The notes beneath the pieces were generated by a model that saw only the letters and a program-made list of their open reading frames with translations, was not told the origin of the DNA and made no database searches. DNA of 13,712 nt, taken from assembly GCA_021785055.1 (NCBI GenBank), contig JAJYGS010000015.1:1-13712 (forward strand), read 5' to 3'. Source of the DNA: Nitrospirota bacterium. Lineage in GTDB: Bacteria > Nitrospirota > JACRHJ01. Each line of letters begins with the position of its first letter. Position 1 is the first letter of the stretch. A program made the position numbers and the translations under genes. Positions 1-6,490 of this stretch are shown here, piece after piece.

Positions 1-158
1 TAGCAGAGAAAGGACATGACGTGCGCGCCGCAAAACCTGCAAGGCGTTATAATGAGTTCAGGGCAATTGACCATGTTTTTAAGTCTATCACGAAAAAAGT
101 CCCGGTTCAACGCCAAAAAATCTTCCCTGTAATCGGAATTTATGATAGATATGTTCAA
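1..158. other. Left edge: leader region upstream of the transporter
   Basis: A GTG at 21 is in frame with the transporter, but the 46 codons it would add are A/T-richer, basic and hydrophilic. They do not resemble the start of this family, which begins just ahead of the first membrane segment. I therefore read this stretch as leader or promoter sequence. A TATGAT box lies at about 142-147, 12 bases ahead of the preferred ATG, but no convincing -35 partner is visible. Nothing else is recognisable. Confidence 0.4.
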
Positions 159-1502
159 ATGGTCGAGTTTTCCTCAAATTTCACGTTCTGGGCCGCGGTA
201 ATTATCTTCGCCGCCATCTACGGGCTCATCATAACCGAACGCATGGACCCGTCCGCGGCGGCCATATCGGGCGCCGTCCTCATGATCGCCCTTGGGGTGC
301 TCTCCCAGGACGAGGCGTTTTCCGTCCGTGAGCTTGGCGTGGACTGGAACGTGATATTCCTGCTGGTGTCGATGATGGCGCTTATCTCGATGATGAAGCC
401 CTCCGGGATATTCCAGTACGCGGCCATAAAGAGCGTAAAGCTTGGCCGTGGCGACCCGCTTAAGATTCTTTACATACTCGCCGTCCTCACGGCGTTTGCA
501 AGTTCGCTTCTGGACAACATCACCACGGTGCTCTTGTTGATCCCGGTAACCATGTTCATCGCCGATGCGCTGGAGACGGACGTGATGCCTTTTCTGCTCA
601 CGGAGGTCTTCGCCTCGAATATCGGCGGCACGGCGACTCTTATCGGAGACCCGCCTAACATAATGATTGCATCGAAATCCGGCCTTTCCTTCATGGATTT
701 TCTGCATAATCTCGCCCCGGCTGTAGTCGTGATAATGGCGGGGCTGCTGCTTTTGATAAAGTTTATGTTCGGCAGGAGCCTCAAGGCCCCGAGGGAGGCG
801 CAGGAGCGGCTGATGGCGATGGACGAGAGTGAGGCGATAAAAGACCCTGTCCTGGCGATAAAGTCCGTAATCGTCCTGATATTGGTGCTCCTGGGGTTCG
901 TTTTTCAGGCAAGGCTGGGCCTTCAGCCTGCGACGGTTGCCATGTCCGGGGCCGGCCTGCTCCTCGTAACCACCGGGAAGCGGGACATGCACAGGCTCAT
1001 GGCGGATATCGAGTGGCCGACGATTGTTTTTTTCATCGGGCTGTTTATAATTGTGGGCGGGGTGGTGAAGGTGGGTTTTATAAAATGGCTCTCAGGCGAG
1101 ATGCTCAAAGCCACAGGACCGAACATGCTCAAGGCCTCTATGTTTGTAATGTTCTTCTCCGCCGCCGCGTCTTCGTTTATCAACAATATCCCGTTTGTCG
1201 CCGCAATGAACCCGCTTGTAGCGGACATGGCAAGGCAGCTCGCCCCCGGAATGCCCGCGCACGAGGCGCTGAAAAGCGCGGCGATCATGCCGGTCTGGTG
1301 GTCGCTTTCACTGGGCGTCTGCCTGGGCGGGAACGGCACTGCGGTGGGGGCGTCCGCAAACGTCATAGTCCTTGGCATTTCCGCTAAGTCCCGGAAGAAA
1401 CTCAGCTTTTTCAGGTTCATGCTCTACGGCGTCCCGGTAACGGTCATGTCCGTGGGAATTGCCGCGATTTACGTCTGGGTACGGTATTTCGTAATGGGCT
1501 GA
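159..1502 (+). CDS. ArsB/NhaD-family (CitM-like) ion transporter
   Basis: A 447-residue polytopic inner-membrane transporter of the ArsB/NhaD/P-protein group (COG1055-like), whose members move sodium, arsenite or organic anions. Two related halves show the inverted repeat expected of this superfamily. The first half has LLDNITTV (118-124) followed by SNIGGTATLIGDPPN (153-167). The second has FINNIPFV (340-347) followed by GGNGTAVGASAN (390-401). The GDPPN signature is typical of the ArsB/NhaD/P branch. About eleven hydrophobic segments are separated by a charged central loop (about 205-230). I chose ATG 159 because it sits just before the first membrane segment and gives the usual family length; an in-frame GTG at 21 would add 46 atypical residues. 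No clear ribosome-binding site precedes 159. No ars or regulatory genes are adjacent, so the substrate cannot be assigned. The family call is firm; the substrate is unknown. Confidence 0.85.
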   Translation: MVEFSSNFTFWAAVIIFAAIYGLIITERMDPSAAAISGAVLMIALGVLSQDEAFSVRELGVDWNVIFLLVSMMALISMMKPSGIFQYAAIKSVKLGRGDPLKILYILAVLTAFASSLLDNITTVLLLIPVTMFIADALETDVMPFLLTEVFASNIGGTATLIGDPPNIMIASKSGLSFMDFLHNLAPAVVVIMAGLLLLIKFMFGRSLKAPREAQERLMAMDESEAIKDPVLAIKSVIVLILVLLGFVFQARLGLQPATVAMSGAGLLLVTTGKRDMHRLMADIEWPTIVFFIGLFIIVGGVVKVGFIKWLSGEMLKATGPNMLKASMFVMFFSAAASSFINNIPFVAAMNPLVADMARQLAPGMPAHEALKSAAIMPVWWSLSLGVCLGGNGTAVGASANVIVLGISAKSRKKLSFFRFMLYGVPVTVMSVGIAAIYVWVRYFVMG

Positions 1503-1516
1503 TTAACAAATTCGTC

Positions 1517-1525
1517 TGCTATAAT
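1517..1525 (+). promoter_or_regulatory. Extended -10 promoter of the EncFtn-like gene
   Basis: TGC followed by a perfect TATAAT (1520-1525) makes an extended -10 element. No TTGACA-like box lies at the right distance upstream, where the transporter stop codon falls, but extended -10 promoters tolerate this. Transcription would begin near 1532, just ahead of a GGAG ribosome-binding site (1535-1538) and the ATG at 1549. The gene therefore probably has its own promoter. Confidence 0.55.
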
Positions 1526-1548
1526 TTACAAAAAGGAGACCTTGACAC

Positions 1549-1851
1549 ATGCCATACGCATCTCATGAAAACGAGGACAGGCTGAGCGAACATACAAGGG
1601 AGCTTCACAGGGCGTTTCAGTCGATAGTCGAGGAGCTGGAGGCGGTGGACTGGTACCAGGCGAGGATAGACGCGACCGGGGACGAGGAGTTAAAAGCGAT
1701 ACTTGCCCATAACCGGGACGAGGAGAAGGAACACGCCTCGATGCTCCTTGAGTGGGTGCGCAGAAACGACCCGGCCTTCGCCAGGGAGATGGCGTCGTTC
1801 CTGTTCAAGGAAGGCGTCAGGATAACGGAGATAGAGGAGAAAAGCTCCTAA
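1549..1851 (+). CDS. Encapsulated-ferritin-like (EncFtn) iron oxidase
   Basis: A 100-residue ferritin-like protein closely resembling Rhodospirillum rubrum EncFtn, which forms annular decamers inside encapsulin nanocompartments and oxidises Fe(II). Conserved stretches are EELEAVDWY (28-36) and LAHNRDEEKEHA (52-63). Mapped from memory onto R. rubrum numbering (offset 3), the ferroxidase residues E32, E62 and H65 are E29, E59 and H62 here, the entry-site glutamates are E28 and E31, and W38 is W35. Two helices plus a short C-terminal helix are expected. R. rubrum EncFtn is clearly longer and ends in a cargo-loading peptide. This protein stops soon after the core (ITEIEEKSS) with no such tail, and no encapsulin shell gene lies in the window. 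GGAG at 1535-1538 supports the start. The stop codon overlaps that of the convergent HD-GYP gene. Confidence 0.88.
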   Translation: MPYASHENEDRLSEHTRELHRAFQSIVEELEAVDWYQARIDATGDEELKAILAHNRDEEKEHASMLLEWVRRNDPAFAREMASFLFKEGVRITEIEEKSS

Positions 1852-3866
1852 TCCGGACTCCCTATCACGCGGAGGAATATGCTTACCATCGCCGGGTCGA
1901 ACTGCGTCCCGGAGCATCTTTTCAGTTCCGCAATCGCAAGGTTTCTGTCCTGGGCCTTACGGTAGGGGCGGTCCGCCGTAAAGGAATCGAAGAAGTCCGC
2001 CACGGATATTATCCTTGACGCCAGGGAGATTTCCTCTCCCTTCAGGCCGAGCGGATAGCCCTTCCCGTCCCACCACTCGTGGTGATGCCGGATGGCGGGG
2101 ATTATGTCCCTGAACTGCTTTATCGGCGCGAGTATCTCTGCGCCGCGGTCGCAGTGGCCTTTTATTTTCTCGTATTCCTCGTCCGTAAGCGCGCCCGGCT
2201 TGTCGAGCAGTTCGTCCGAGATCCCTATTTTCCCTATATCGTGCAGGAGCCCCGTAAGGCGCAGTTTCTCCATTTCATCTTCCGGCAGGCCTATCTCTTT
2301 ACCTATCTTCAGGGCGTAGTCCGTGACGCGGGCGGAGTGTCCGCGCGTCCAGTGGCTTTTGGCGTCTATCGCCGAGGAGAGCGCCTGGACGGTGCTGAGC
2401 AGCATGTCCTCCAGGTCCGCTATCAACCGCGTGTTCTCCAGCGCTATGCCTATCTGGTAGGCCAGCTTCTCGGTCATTGCCGTATCCTCGTACGTAAAAC
2501 CCGCCACCCTGCGGCTCCCCAGCCTGATAAGCCCAAGGGCCGTTCCCTTGCTCATTATGGGCACGATTATCTCGGAGCGTATTGCGGCGTCCCTGAACAC
2601 GCCGTCATGCCTGCACATCTTTTTCTCTTCCAGGACGTCCGCCCTGACCGTCGGCTTCCCGGAAAGAAGCGTGTCGGCGCCCGGCGAGCCGTCGAGCAGG
2701 AACTGCTCTCCTTTTTCAAGCCCTGCGCCCCAGCAGCAGCTCACGGAGAGCGTCTTCTCCTCGCCGTTTAAGAGCAGTATGCACCCGGCGTCCGCGGGTA
2801 TCAGCCGCTTTATCTGTAGAGATACCTTCGAGAGCATGTCCTCCCTGTCGAGCGTGGAGAGTATCATCCTGTCTATCTCGTGCAGGACCCGAAGCGCCTC
2901 CATGCCCTTCGCCAGCTCAAGCCTTTTTTTCTGCGTCTCATCGTAGAGGCTCGCGTTCTCGAATGCGCTCCCGAGCTGGGCCGCGATGCCCTTTATCAGC
3001 GCCGGGATGCGGGAATCGCCGTCCGCCTTCCGGATGTTTATTACGAGGAATCCGACGACCTGCTCCCTGGCCATTATCGGCGCTATTATCAATTCCTTGA
3101 GCCTCAGGTTCGACACGATAAAGTCCGGCATCATTCCGGCAAGCTCGTCCGCGCCGAGCGTCAAAAGCTTCTTTGTCAACATCGCCTGTTCGAGCGCGCG
3201 GACGTCCGCAAGCCCGGGTCTCATCTCCGCCAACGCGGAAATGATGCTGTCGCTGCATGCCACCGCGGCGCCGGGCGAAAGCCTCCCCTCCGAATCCGCC
3301 AGTATTACCATCGCTCCCTCGAAGCGGATGATGCCTTTCAGCACGCGGAGGACCTTTTCCGCCGTCTCGTTCCAGTTAATGGAGGAGGAGGTTATCTCCG
3401 CCATCTTGAGCAGGGCGTTTGATACCTCGAGCTCCGCCTTCAGCGCGTCTTCCGCCTTGTCCCGCTCAAGCTTCACGCCGCGGTCGGAGACGGCTCTTTC
3501 CACGGACGGCACGAGCCTTGAGAGCCTGTCCTTCATGACGTAATCCCAGGCCCCGGCCCTTATGGCCTCGACGGCCATGTCTTCGCTCGCATCCCCGGAG
3601 ACTATTATGAGGGGGACGTCGGGCCTTCTCTCCCTGAGGAGCTTCAGGACGGCCTTGCCGATCAACTGCGGCATTTCGTAGTTTGAAAGCACGACGTCCC
3701 AGCCGTCGCCGCTCCCGCCATCCATGGCCGCGGCCATCTCTTCCGGCGTCGCAACCCGCTCCGAATGGACTTCGTACCCGCCCTTCAGAAGCGTCTCCGC
3801 CATACGTGCGGCGTCGTTCTCGGAGTTTTCCAGCATCAATACCTTCAGGGCGCGCTTTGGAATCAT
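1848..3866 (-). CDS. REC-GAF-GAF-HD-GYP protein with degenerate receiver
   Basis: A 672-residue cytoplasmic signalling protein. Residues 6-130 form a CheY-like receiver, about 146-310 a first GAF domain, about 325-483 a second, and about 488-672 an HD-GYP phosphodiesterase domain that would hydrolyse cyclic di-GMP. The HD-GYP core is intact: HDIGK at 542-546 and HHEWWDGKGYP at 595-605, with further His/Asp ligands such as GHCDRG. The receiver is not intact: the phosphoacceptor Asp is N62 (LSNYEMP), and one of the acidic metal ligands is also Asn (LENSEND, N14), while S90 and K112 remain. It is therefore probably not phosphorylated in the normal way. The ATG at 3866 has a weak ribosome-binding site; a promoter is visible at 3902-3930. 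The 3' end overlaps the EncFtn-like stop by a few bases with no terminator between. The ligand of the GAF domains is unknown. Confidence 0.92.
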   Translation of the reverse strand: MIPKRALKVLMLENSENDAARMAETLLKGGYEVHSERVATPEEMAAAMDGGSGDGWDVVLSNYEMPQLIGKAVLKLLRERRPDVPLIIVSGDASEDMAVEAIRAGAWDYVMKDRLSRLVPSVERAVSDRGVKLERDKAEDALKAELEVSNALLKMAEITSSSINWNETAEKVLRVLKGIIRFEGAMVILADSEGRLSPGAAVACSDSIISALAEMRPGLADVRALEQAMLTKKLLTLGADELAGMMPDFIVSNLRLKELIIAPIMAREQVVGFLVINIRKADGDSRIPALIKGIAAQLGSAFENASLYDETQKKRLELAKGMEALRVLHEIDRMILSTLDREDMLSKVSLQIKRLIPADAGCILLLNGEEKTLSVSCCWGAGLEKGEQFLLDGSPGADTLLSGKPTVRADVLEEKKMCRHDGVFRDAAIRSEIIVPIMSKGTALGLIRLGSRRVAGFTYEDTAMTEKLAYQIGIALENTRLIADLEDMLLSTVQALSSAIDAKSHWTRGHSARVTDYALKIGKEIGLPEDEMEKLRLTGLLHDIGKIGISDELLDKPGALTDEEYEKIKGHCDRGAEILAPIKQFRDIIPAIRHHHEWWDGKGYPLGLKGEEISLASRIISVADFFDSFTADRPYRKAQDRNLAIAELKRCSGTQFDPAMVSIFLRVIGSPD

Positions 3867-3901
3867 TTTTTTACTCTATTCTTTACAATAAAGATAATTT
3901 A

Positions 3902-3930
3902 TTTATACCAGAATTATTCAATACGCGCAA
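3902..3930 (-). promoter_or_regulatory. Minus-strand promoter of the HD-GYP gene
   Basis: Read on the minus strand, TTGCGC (3930-3925), a 17-base spacer ending in TGG, and TATAAA (3907-3902) form a plausible sigma-70 promoter with an extended -10. It would give a leader of about 30 bases before ATG 3866. It lies back to back with the superoxide dismutase promoter, with about 32 bases between the two -35 boxes. Confidence 0.5.
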
Positions 3931-3962
3931 ACCGGGCAAATTATCAAAATTGCTCTTAAAAA

Positions 3963-3990
3963 TTGACATGCCGCGAATCTCTGTTATACT
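3963..3990 (+). promoter_or_regulatory. Strong sigma-70 promoter of the sod-leuC-leuD operon
   Basis: Perfect -35 TTGACA (3963-3968), a 16-base spacer ending in TGT, then -10 TATACT (3985-3990). It combines a consensus -35 with an extended -10, the best promoter in the window. Transcription should start near 3997, giving a leader of about 47 bases that carries the AGGAGG ribosome-binding site at about 4032-4037. Confidence 0.75.
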
Positions 3991-4043
3991 TTTTTTAATC
4001 TTTCCGAGTCTTGCGAAACCCGTAAATCAATTAGGAGGCAATC

Positions 4044-4658
4044 ATGCACAAGGTAAAGGAATTCAAACTGGAAGGAAAACTAAAAGGCATATCCGACAGA
4101 CAGATACAGGAGCACAGGGACGTGCTGTACAAGGGCTACGTGGACAAGCTGAACTTCCTTGAGGACGAGATAAAGAAGGCGCCGACGGAGGGCGCAAACG
4201 CCACCTACGCCCCCATCCGCGAGATGAAGAGGGAGGAAATCTACGCCGCGAACGGCGCGTTCCTGCACGAGGCCTATTTCGGGAACCTGGGAGGCGGGGG
4301 CGGCGAGCCGGGCGGGAAGCTCTCCGAGATGATCAAGCAGGAGTGGGGTTCGTTCGATAAATGGCGCGCCGACATGAAGGCGTCGGGCATGAGCGCGCGC
4401 GGCTGGGTAGTAATGTGCTGGAGCATGAACGACAACAAGCTCCATAACTACTCCATGGACTTCCACGACATCGGCGCGGTCTGGAACTGTGTGCCCCTGC
4501 TGGTGCTTGACGTCTACGAGCACGCCTACTTCATCGACTACGGCACGAAGAGGGCGGCATACCTGGACGCGTTCTTCCAGAACATAGACTGGAACGTCGT
4601 GGAGAAGCGCCTCCAGACGGCGCTGAAGCTGGAAGAGGCCCTCAGGAAGGCCGCGTAA
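4044..4658 (+). CDS. Superoxide dismutase, Fe/Mn family
   Basis: A 204-residue cytoplasmic Fe/Mn superoxide dismutase (SodFM fold), converting superoxide to oxygen and hydrogen peroxide. No signal peptide is seen. The four metal ligands are visible: H24 (IQEHRDVLY), H75 (FLHEAYFGNL), D156 and H160 (LDVYEHAYFIDYG). The HEAYFGNLGG sequence around the second ligand marks a divergent branch, not the classical E. coli SodA/SodB sequence. The second-sphere position that is Gln in classical enzymes appears to be His141, 15 residues before D156, as in the mycobacterial iron enzyme; G71 occupies the other Gln position. Metal choice cannot be settled from this. AGGAGG lies eight bases or fewer ahead of ATG 4044. 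The stop is only 5 bases before the LeuC-like start, so the two are co-transcribed, which fits protection of a superoxide-sensitive iron-sulfur dehydratase. Confidence 0.93.
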   Translation: MHKVKEFKLEGKLKGISDRQIQEHRDVLYKGYVDKLNFLEDEIKKAPTEGANATYAPIREMKREEIYAANGAFLHEAYFGNLGGGGGEPGGKLSEMIKQEWGSFDKWRADMKASGMSARGWVVMCWSMNDNKLHNYSMDFHDIGAVWNCVPLLVLDVYEHAYFIDYGTKRAAYLDAFFQNIDWNVVEKRLQTALKLEEALRKAA

Positions 4659-4663
4659 AGCCG

Positions 4664-5923
4664 ATGCCCCTGACACTTGCCGAAAAATTAATCTCCATGC
4701 ACGCGGGCCGGGAGGTGCATGCGGGCGAGCTGACAGTCGTGAAGGTGGACTTCGCCTACGTGCAGGACTGGACGGGTCCGCTTACCGTGGACAAGATTGC
4801 GGAGCTTGGGGCGGGGCTGTCCAAAACCCCGTCCCATACCGCGGTTTTTATAGACCACGCCTCGCCGTCTTCGTTCAAAGAGGTCTCGACGGGGCATGTA
4901 AAGCTCCGCGATTACGCCAGAAGCTCCGGCTGCCTGCTCCATGACGTAGGCGAGGGCGTAAGCCACCTTGTCCTGGGCGAGAAGGTTACTGCCCCCGGCA
5001 TGCTTATGGTGGGCGCGGATTCCCATACCTGCCAGGGCGGGGCGCTCGGCGCGTTCGCCACGGGAATGGGTTCGACCGACATAGGCGTGGCCATCGCCAC
5101 GGGCGAGACATGGATGCTCGTCCCGGAGGCGATACGGGTGGAGGTGACGGGCAGACTTAAACCCGGCGTGTATTCCAAGGACATAATCCTTTACCTGATA
5201 GGTCTTATCGGCTCGGACGGCGCGACGTATCAGTCGCTGGAATTCTTCGGCGATACCATCGAAAACCTGTCCGTCCCCGGAAGGACGACGATTTCTTCAA
5301 TGGCCGTAGAGGCGGGGGGCAAGTGCGGCCTGTTCGAGTCCGACGGCCATACGCTTGAGTGGCTGCGGGAGAACGGGCGGGAGAGCGACTTTAAGGAAAT
5401 AAAAGCGGACAAGGGCGCGCATTATGCGCGGGTAATAAATATCGACGCGGCGAGCCTTGAGCCTATGGTGTCCTTCCCGCACATGGTGGACAACACAAGG
5501 CCCATCTCGCACCCGGACTGCAAGGACGTCCCCGTCCACCAGGCATACTTAGGCTCCACGACCAACGGCTATTTCGAGGACTTCGAGGCAGCGGCAAAGG
5601 TGCTAAGAGGGCGTCATGCCGCCCCCGGCACGAGGCTCGTCATAACCCCCGGCACAAAGAGTGTCTACAGGAAGATGATGTCCTCAGGCCTGATGGACGT
5701 GTTCCTCGACGCAGGCGGCGTGATAAACTCGCCGGGGTGCGGGGCGTGCCCGGGAAGCCACGAGGGAATCCTCGGCGACGGCGAGAACTGCGCAGCCTCG
5801 ATAAACAGGAACTTCAAGGGCAGGATGGGAAACCCGAAATCCTTCGTCTATCTCGCCTCGCCGGCGACCGTCGCGGCCTCGGCCATCGAGGGAAAGCTTG
5901 CCGACCCCAGGAGGTATTCGTGA
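4664..5923 (+). CDS. LeuC-like hydro-lyase large subunit lacking one cluster Cys
   Basis: A 419-residue large subunit of the archaeal-type homoaconitase/3-isopropylmalate dehydratase family, normally isomerising a 2-hydroxy acid through a [4Fe-4S] cluster together with the small subunit next door. Family signatures are GADSHT (117-122), GALGAFATGMGSTD (126-139), SPGCGACPGSHEG (356-368) and NRNFKGRMGNP (381-391). Cluster ligands C359 and C362 are present. The first ligand, in the motif GSCTNGR, is replaced: residues 297-303 read GSTTNGY, so T299 stands where Cys is expected and Y303 where Arg is expected. The T299 codon is ACG, two changes from a Cys codon, and the flanking protein is intact, so this is not a simple sequencing error. 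Substrate (isopropylmalate, homoaconitate, citrate or other) is undetermined. The gene is read from the SOD promoter and its stop overlaps the small-subunit GTG. The family call is firm; activity is uncertain. Confidence 0.88.
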   Translation: MPLTLAEKLISMHAGREVHAGELTVVKVDFAYVQDWTGPLTVDKIAELGAGLSKTPSHTAVFIDHASPSSFKEVSTGHVKLRDYARSSGCLLHDVGEGVSHLVLGEKVTAPGMLMVGADSHTCQGGALGAFATGMGSTDIGVAIATGETWMLVPEAIRVEVTGRLKPGVYSKDIILYLIGLIGSDGATYQSLEFFGDTIENLSVPGRTTISSMAVEAGGKCGLFESDGHTLEWLRENGRESDFKEIKADKGAHYARVINIDAASLEPMVSFPHMVDNTRPISHPDCKDVPVHQAYLGSTTNGYFEDFEAAAKVLRGRHAAPGTRLVITPGTKSVYRKMMSSGLMDVFLDAGGVINSPGCGACPGSHEGILGDGENCAASINRNFKGRMGNPKSFVYLASPATVAASAIEGKLADPRRYS

Positions 5924-6411
5924 GCGGCAAAGCCTGGAAGTTCGGGGACAACATAAGCACGGATCTGATAGCCGCAGGCAGGTATGCGCACCTTCGGACG
6001 AACCTGCCGGAGCTGGCAAAGCACGTCCTGGAGGATGCGAGAGACGAGTTCAGGACGGGCGTAAAAGAGGGCGATTTCGTCGTCGGGGGCAGGAATTTCG
6101 GCCTCGGCTCCTCGCGTGAGCACGCCCCGGTGATTATAAAAATGGCCGGGACGTCGTGCGTCGCCGCGAAGTCCTTCGCCCGGATATTCTTCCGCAACTG
6201 CATAAACATAGGCCTCCCGGCGGTGCGGGTGGATACGGACAGGATCGACGACGGGGACGAGCTCGAGCTCGATCTCGCGGCGGGAGTATTGAGGGACAGG
6301 ACAAAGGGGATCGAGCTTTCCTTCCCGCCGATGCCGAAGGTAATGACGGACATCCTGAATGCGGGCGGGCTGGTGCCGTATTTGAAGAAGAACAAGGGGT
6401 TCGTAATTTAA
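5920..6411 (+). CDS. LeuD-like hydro-lyase small subunit
   Basis: A 163-residue small (swivel-domain) subunit, partner of the preceding LeuC-like protein. The signature FGLGSSREHAP lies at about residues 59-69, followed by SFARIFFRNCINIGLP. The substrate-loop region reads YAHLRTN (about 22-28). Its LRT resembles the YLRT loop I recall for methanogen homoaconitase small subunits, not the YLVY-type loop of isopropylmalate isomerases, so a substrate other than isopropylmalate is possible. I start it at GTG 5920: its bases overlap the upstream TGA (GTGA, 5920-5923), and AGGAGG at 5909-5914 sits five bases ahead, a classic coupled start. The frame stays open further upstream, but that stretch is antisense-like noise inside leuC. 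It is the last gene of the SOD-led operon; a hairpin followed by T residues begins 15 bases after its stop. Confidence 0.92.
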   Translation: MSGKAWKFGDNISTDLIAAGRYAHLRTNLPELAKHVLEDARDEFRTGVKEGDFVVGGRNFGLGSSREHAPVIIKMAGTSCVAAKSFARIFFRNCINIGLPAVRVDTDRIDDGDELELDLAAGVLRDRTKGIELSFPPMPKVMTDILNAGGLVPYLKKNKGFVI

Positions 6412-6420
6412 ACATCTCTC

Positions 6421-6487
6421 TGTAGGGGCCGACCCATGTGTCGGCCCTTTATCCGAAAACGGGCGGACACGCGGGTCCGCTCCTACA
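6421..6487. repeat. 67-base two-hairpin palindromic element with CTACA ends
   Basis: The ends TGTAGGGGC (6421-6429) and GCTCCTACA (6479-6487) are inverted repeats with one mismatch. Inside are two hairpins: GGGCCGAC/GTCGGCCC (6426-6433/6440-6447) and GCGGAC/GTCCGC (6463-6468/6475-6480). The element fills almost all of the gap between the LeuD-like gene and E1-alpha and ends three bases before the E1-alpha ATG. Half copies of the same architecture are at 11726-11750 and 13545-13569. It looks like a REP- or MITE-type dispersed repeat. Confidence 0.7.
6426..6450 (+). terminator. Possible terminator after the LeuD-like gene
   Basis: An 8-base-pair GC-rich stem (GGGCCGAC/GTCGGCCC, 6-base loop) is followed by TTTAT. 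The T run is short, so termination may be partial. The hairpin is part of the repeat element at 6421-6487, so its terminator role is a by-product at best. If it works, E1-alpha needs another promoter, which I do not see. Confidence 0.35.
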
Positions 6488-6490
6488 ATT

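Noticed and set aside
21..158. GTG start at 21 giving a 493-residue transporter
   Set aside because: The 46 added residues are unlike the family N-terminus and the DNA is less codon-like. ATG 159 is preferred.
174..992. Long minus-strand open frame (272 codons)
   Set aside because: Shadow of the transporter gene. The translation is His/Arg-rich, of low complexity, and matches no family pattern.
3894..3917. ATAATT-N12-AATTAT inverted repeat over the HD-GYP promoter, as a possible Fur-type operator
   Set aside because: The region is A/T-rich, the arms are only six bases and the spacing does not fit the usual Fur box. Chance is likely.
5737..5919. Upstream extension of the LeuD-like frame
   Set aside because: It overlaps the well-conserved LeuC C-terminus in another frame and is Arg-rich noise. 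The GTG at 5920 has an ideal ribosome-binding site and stop/start overlap.
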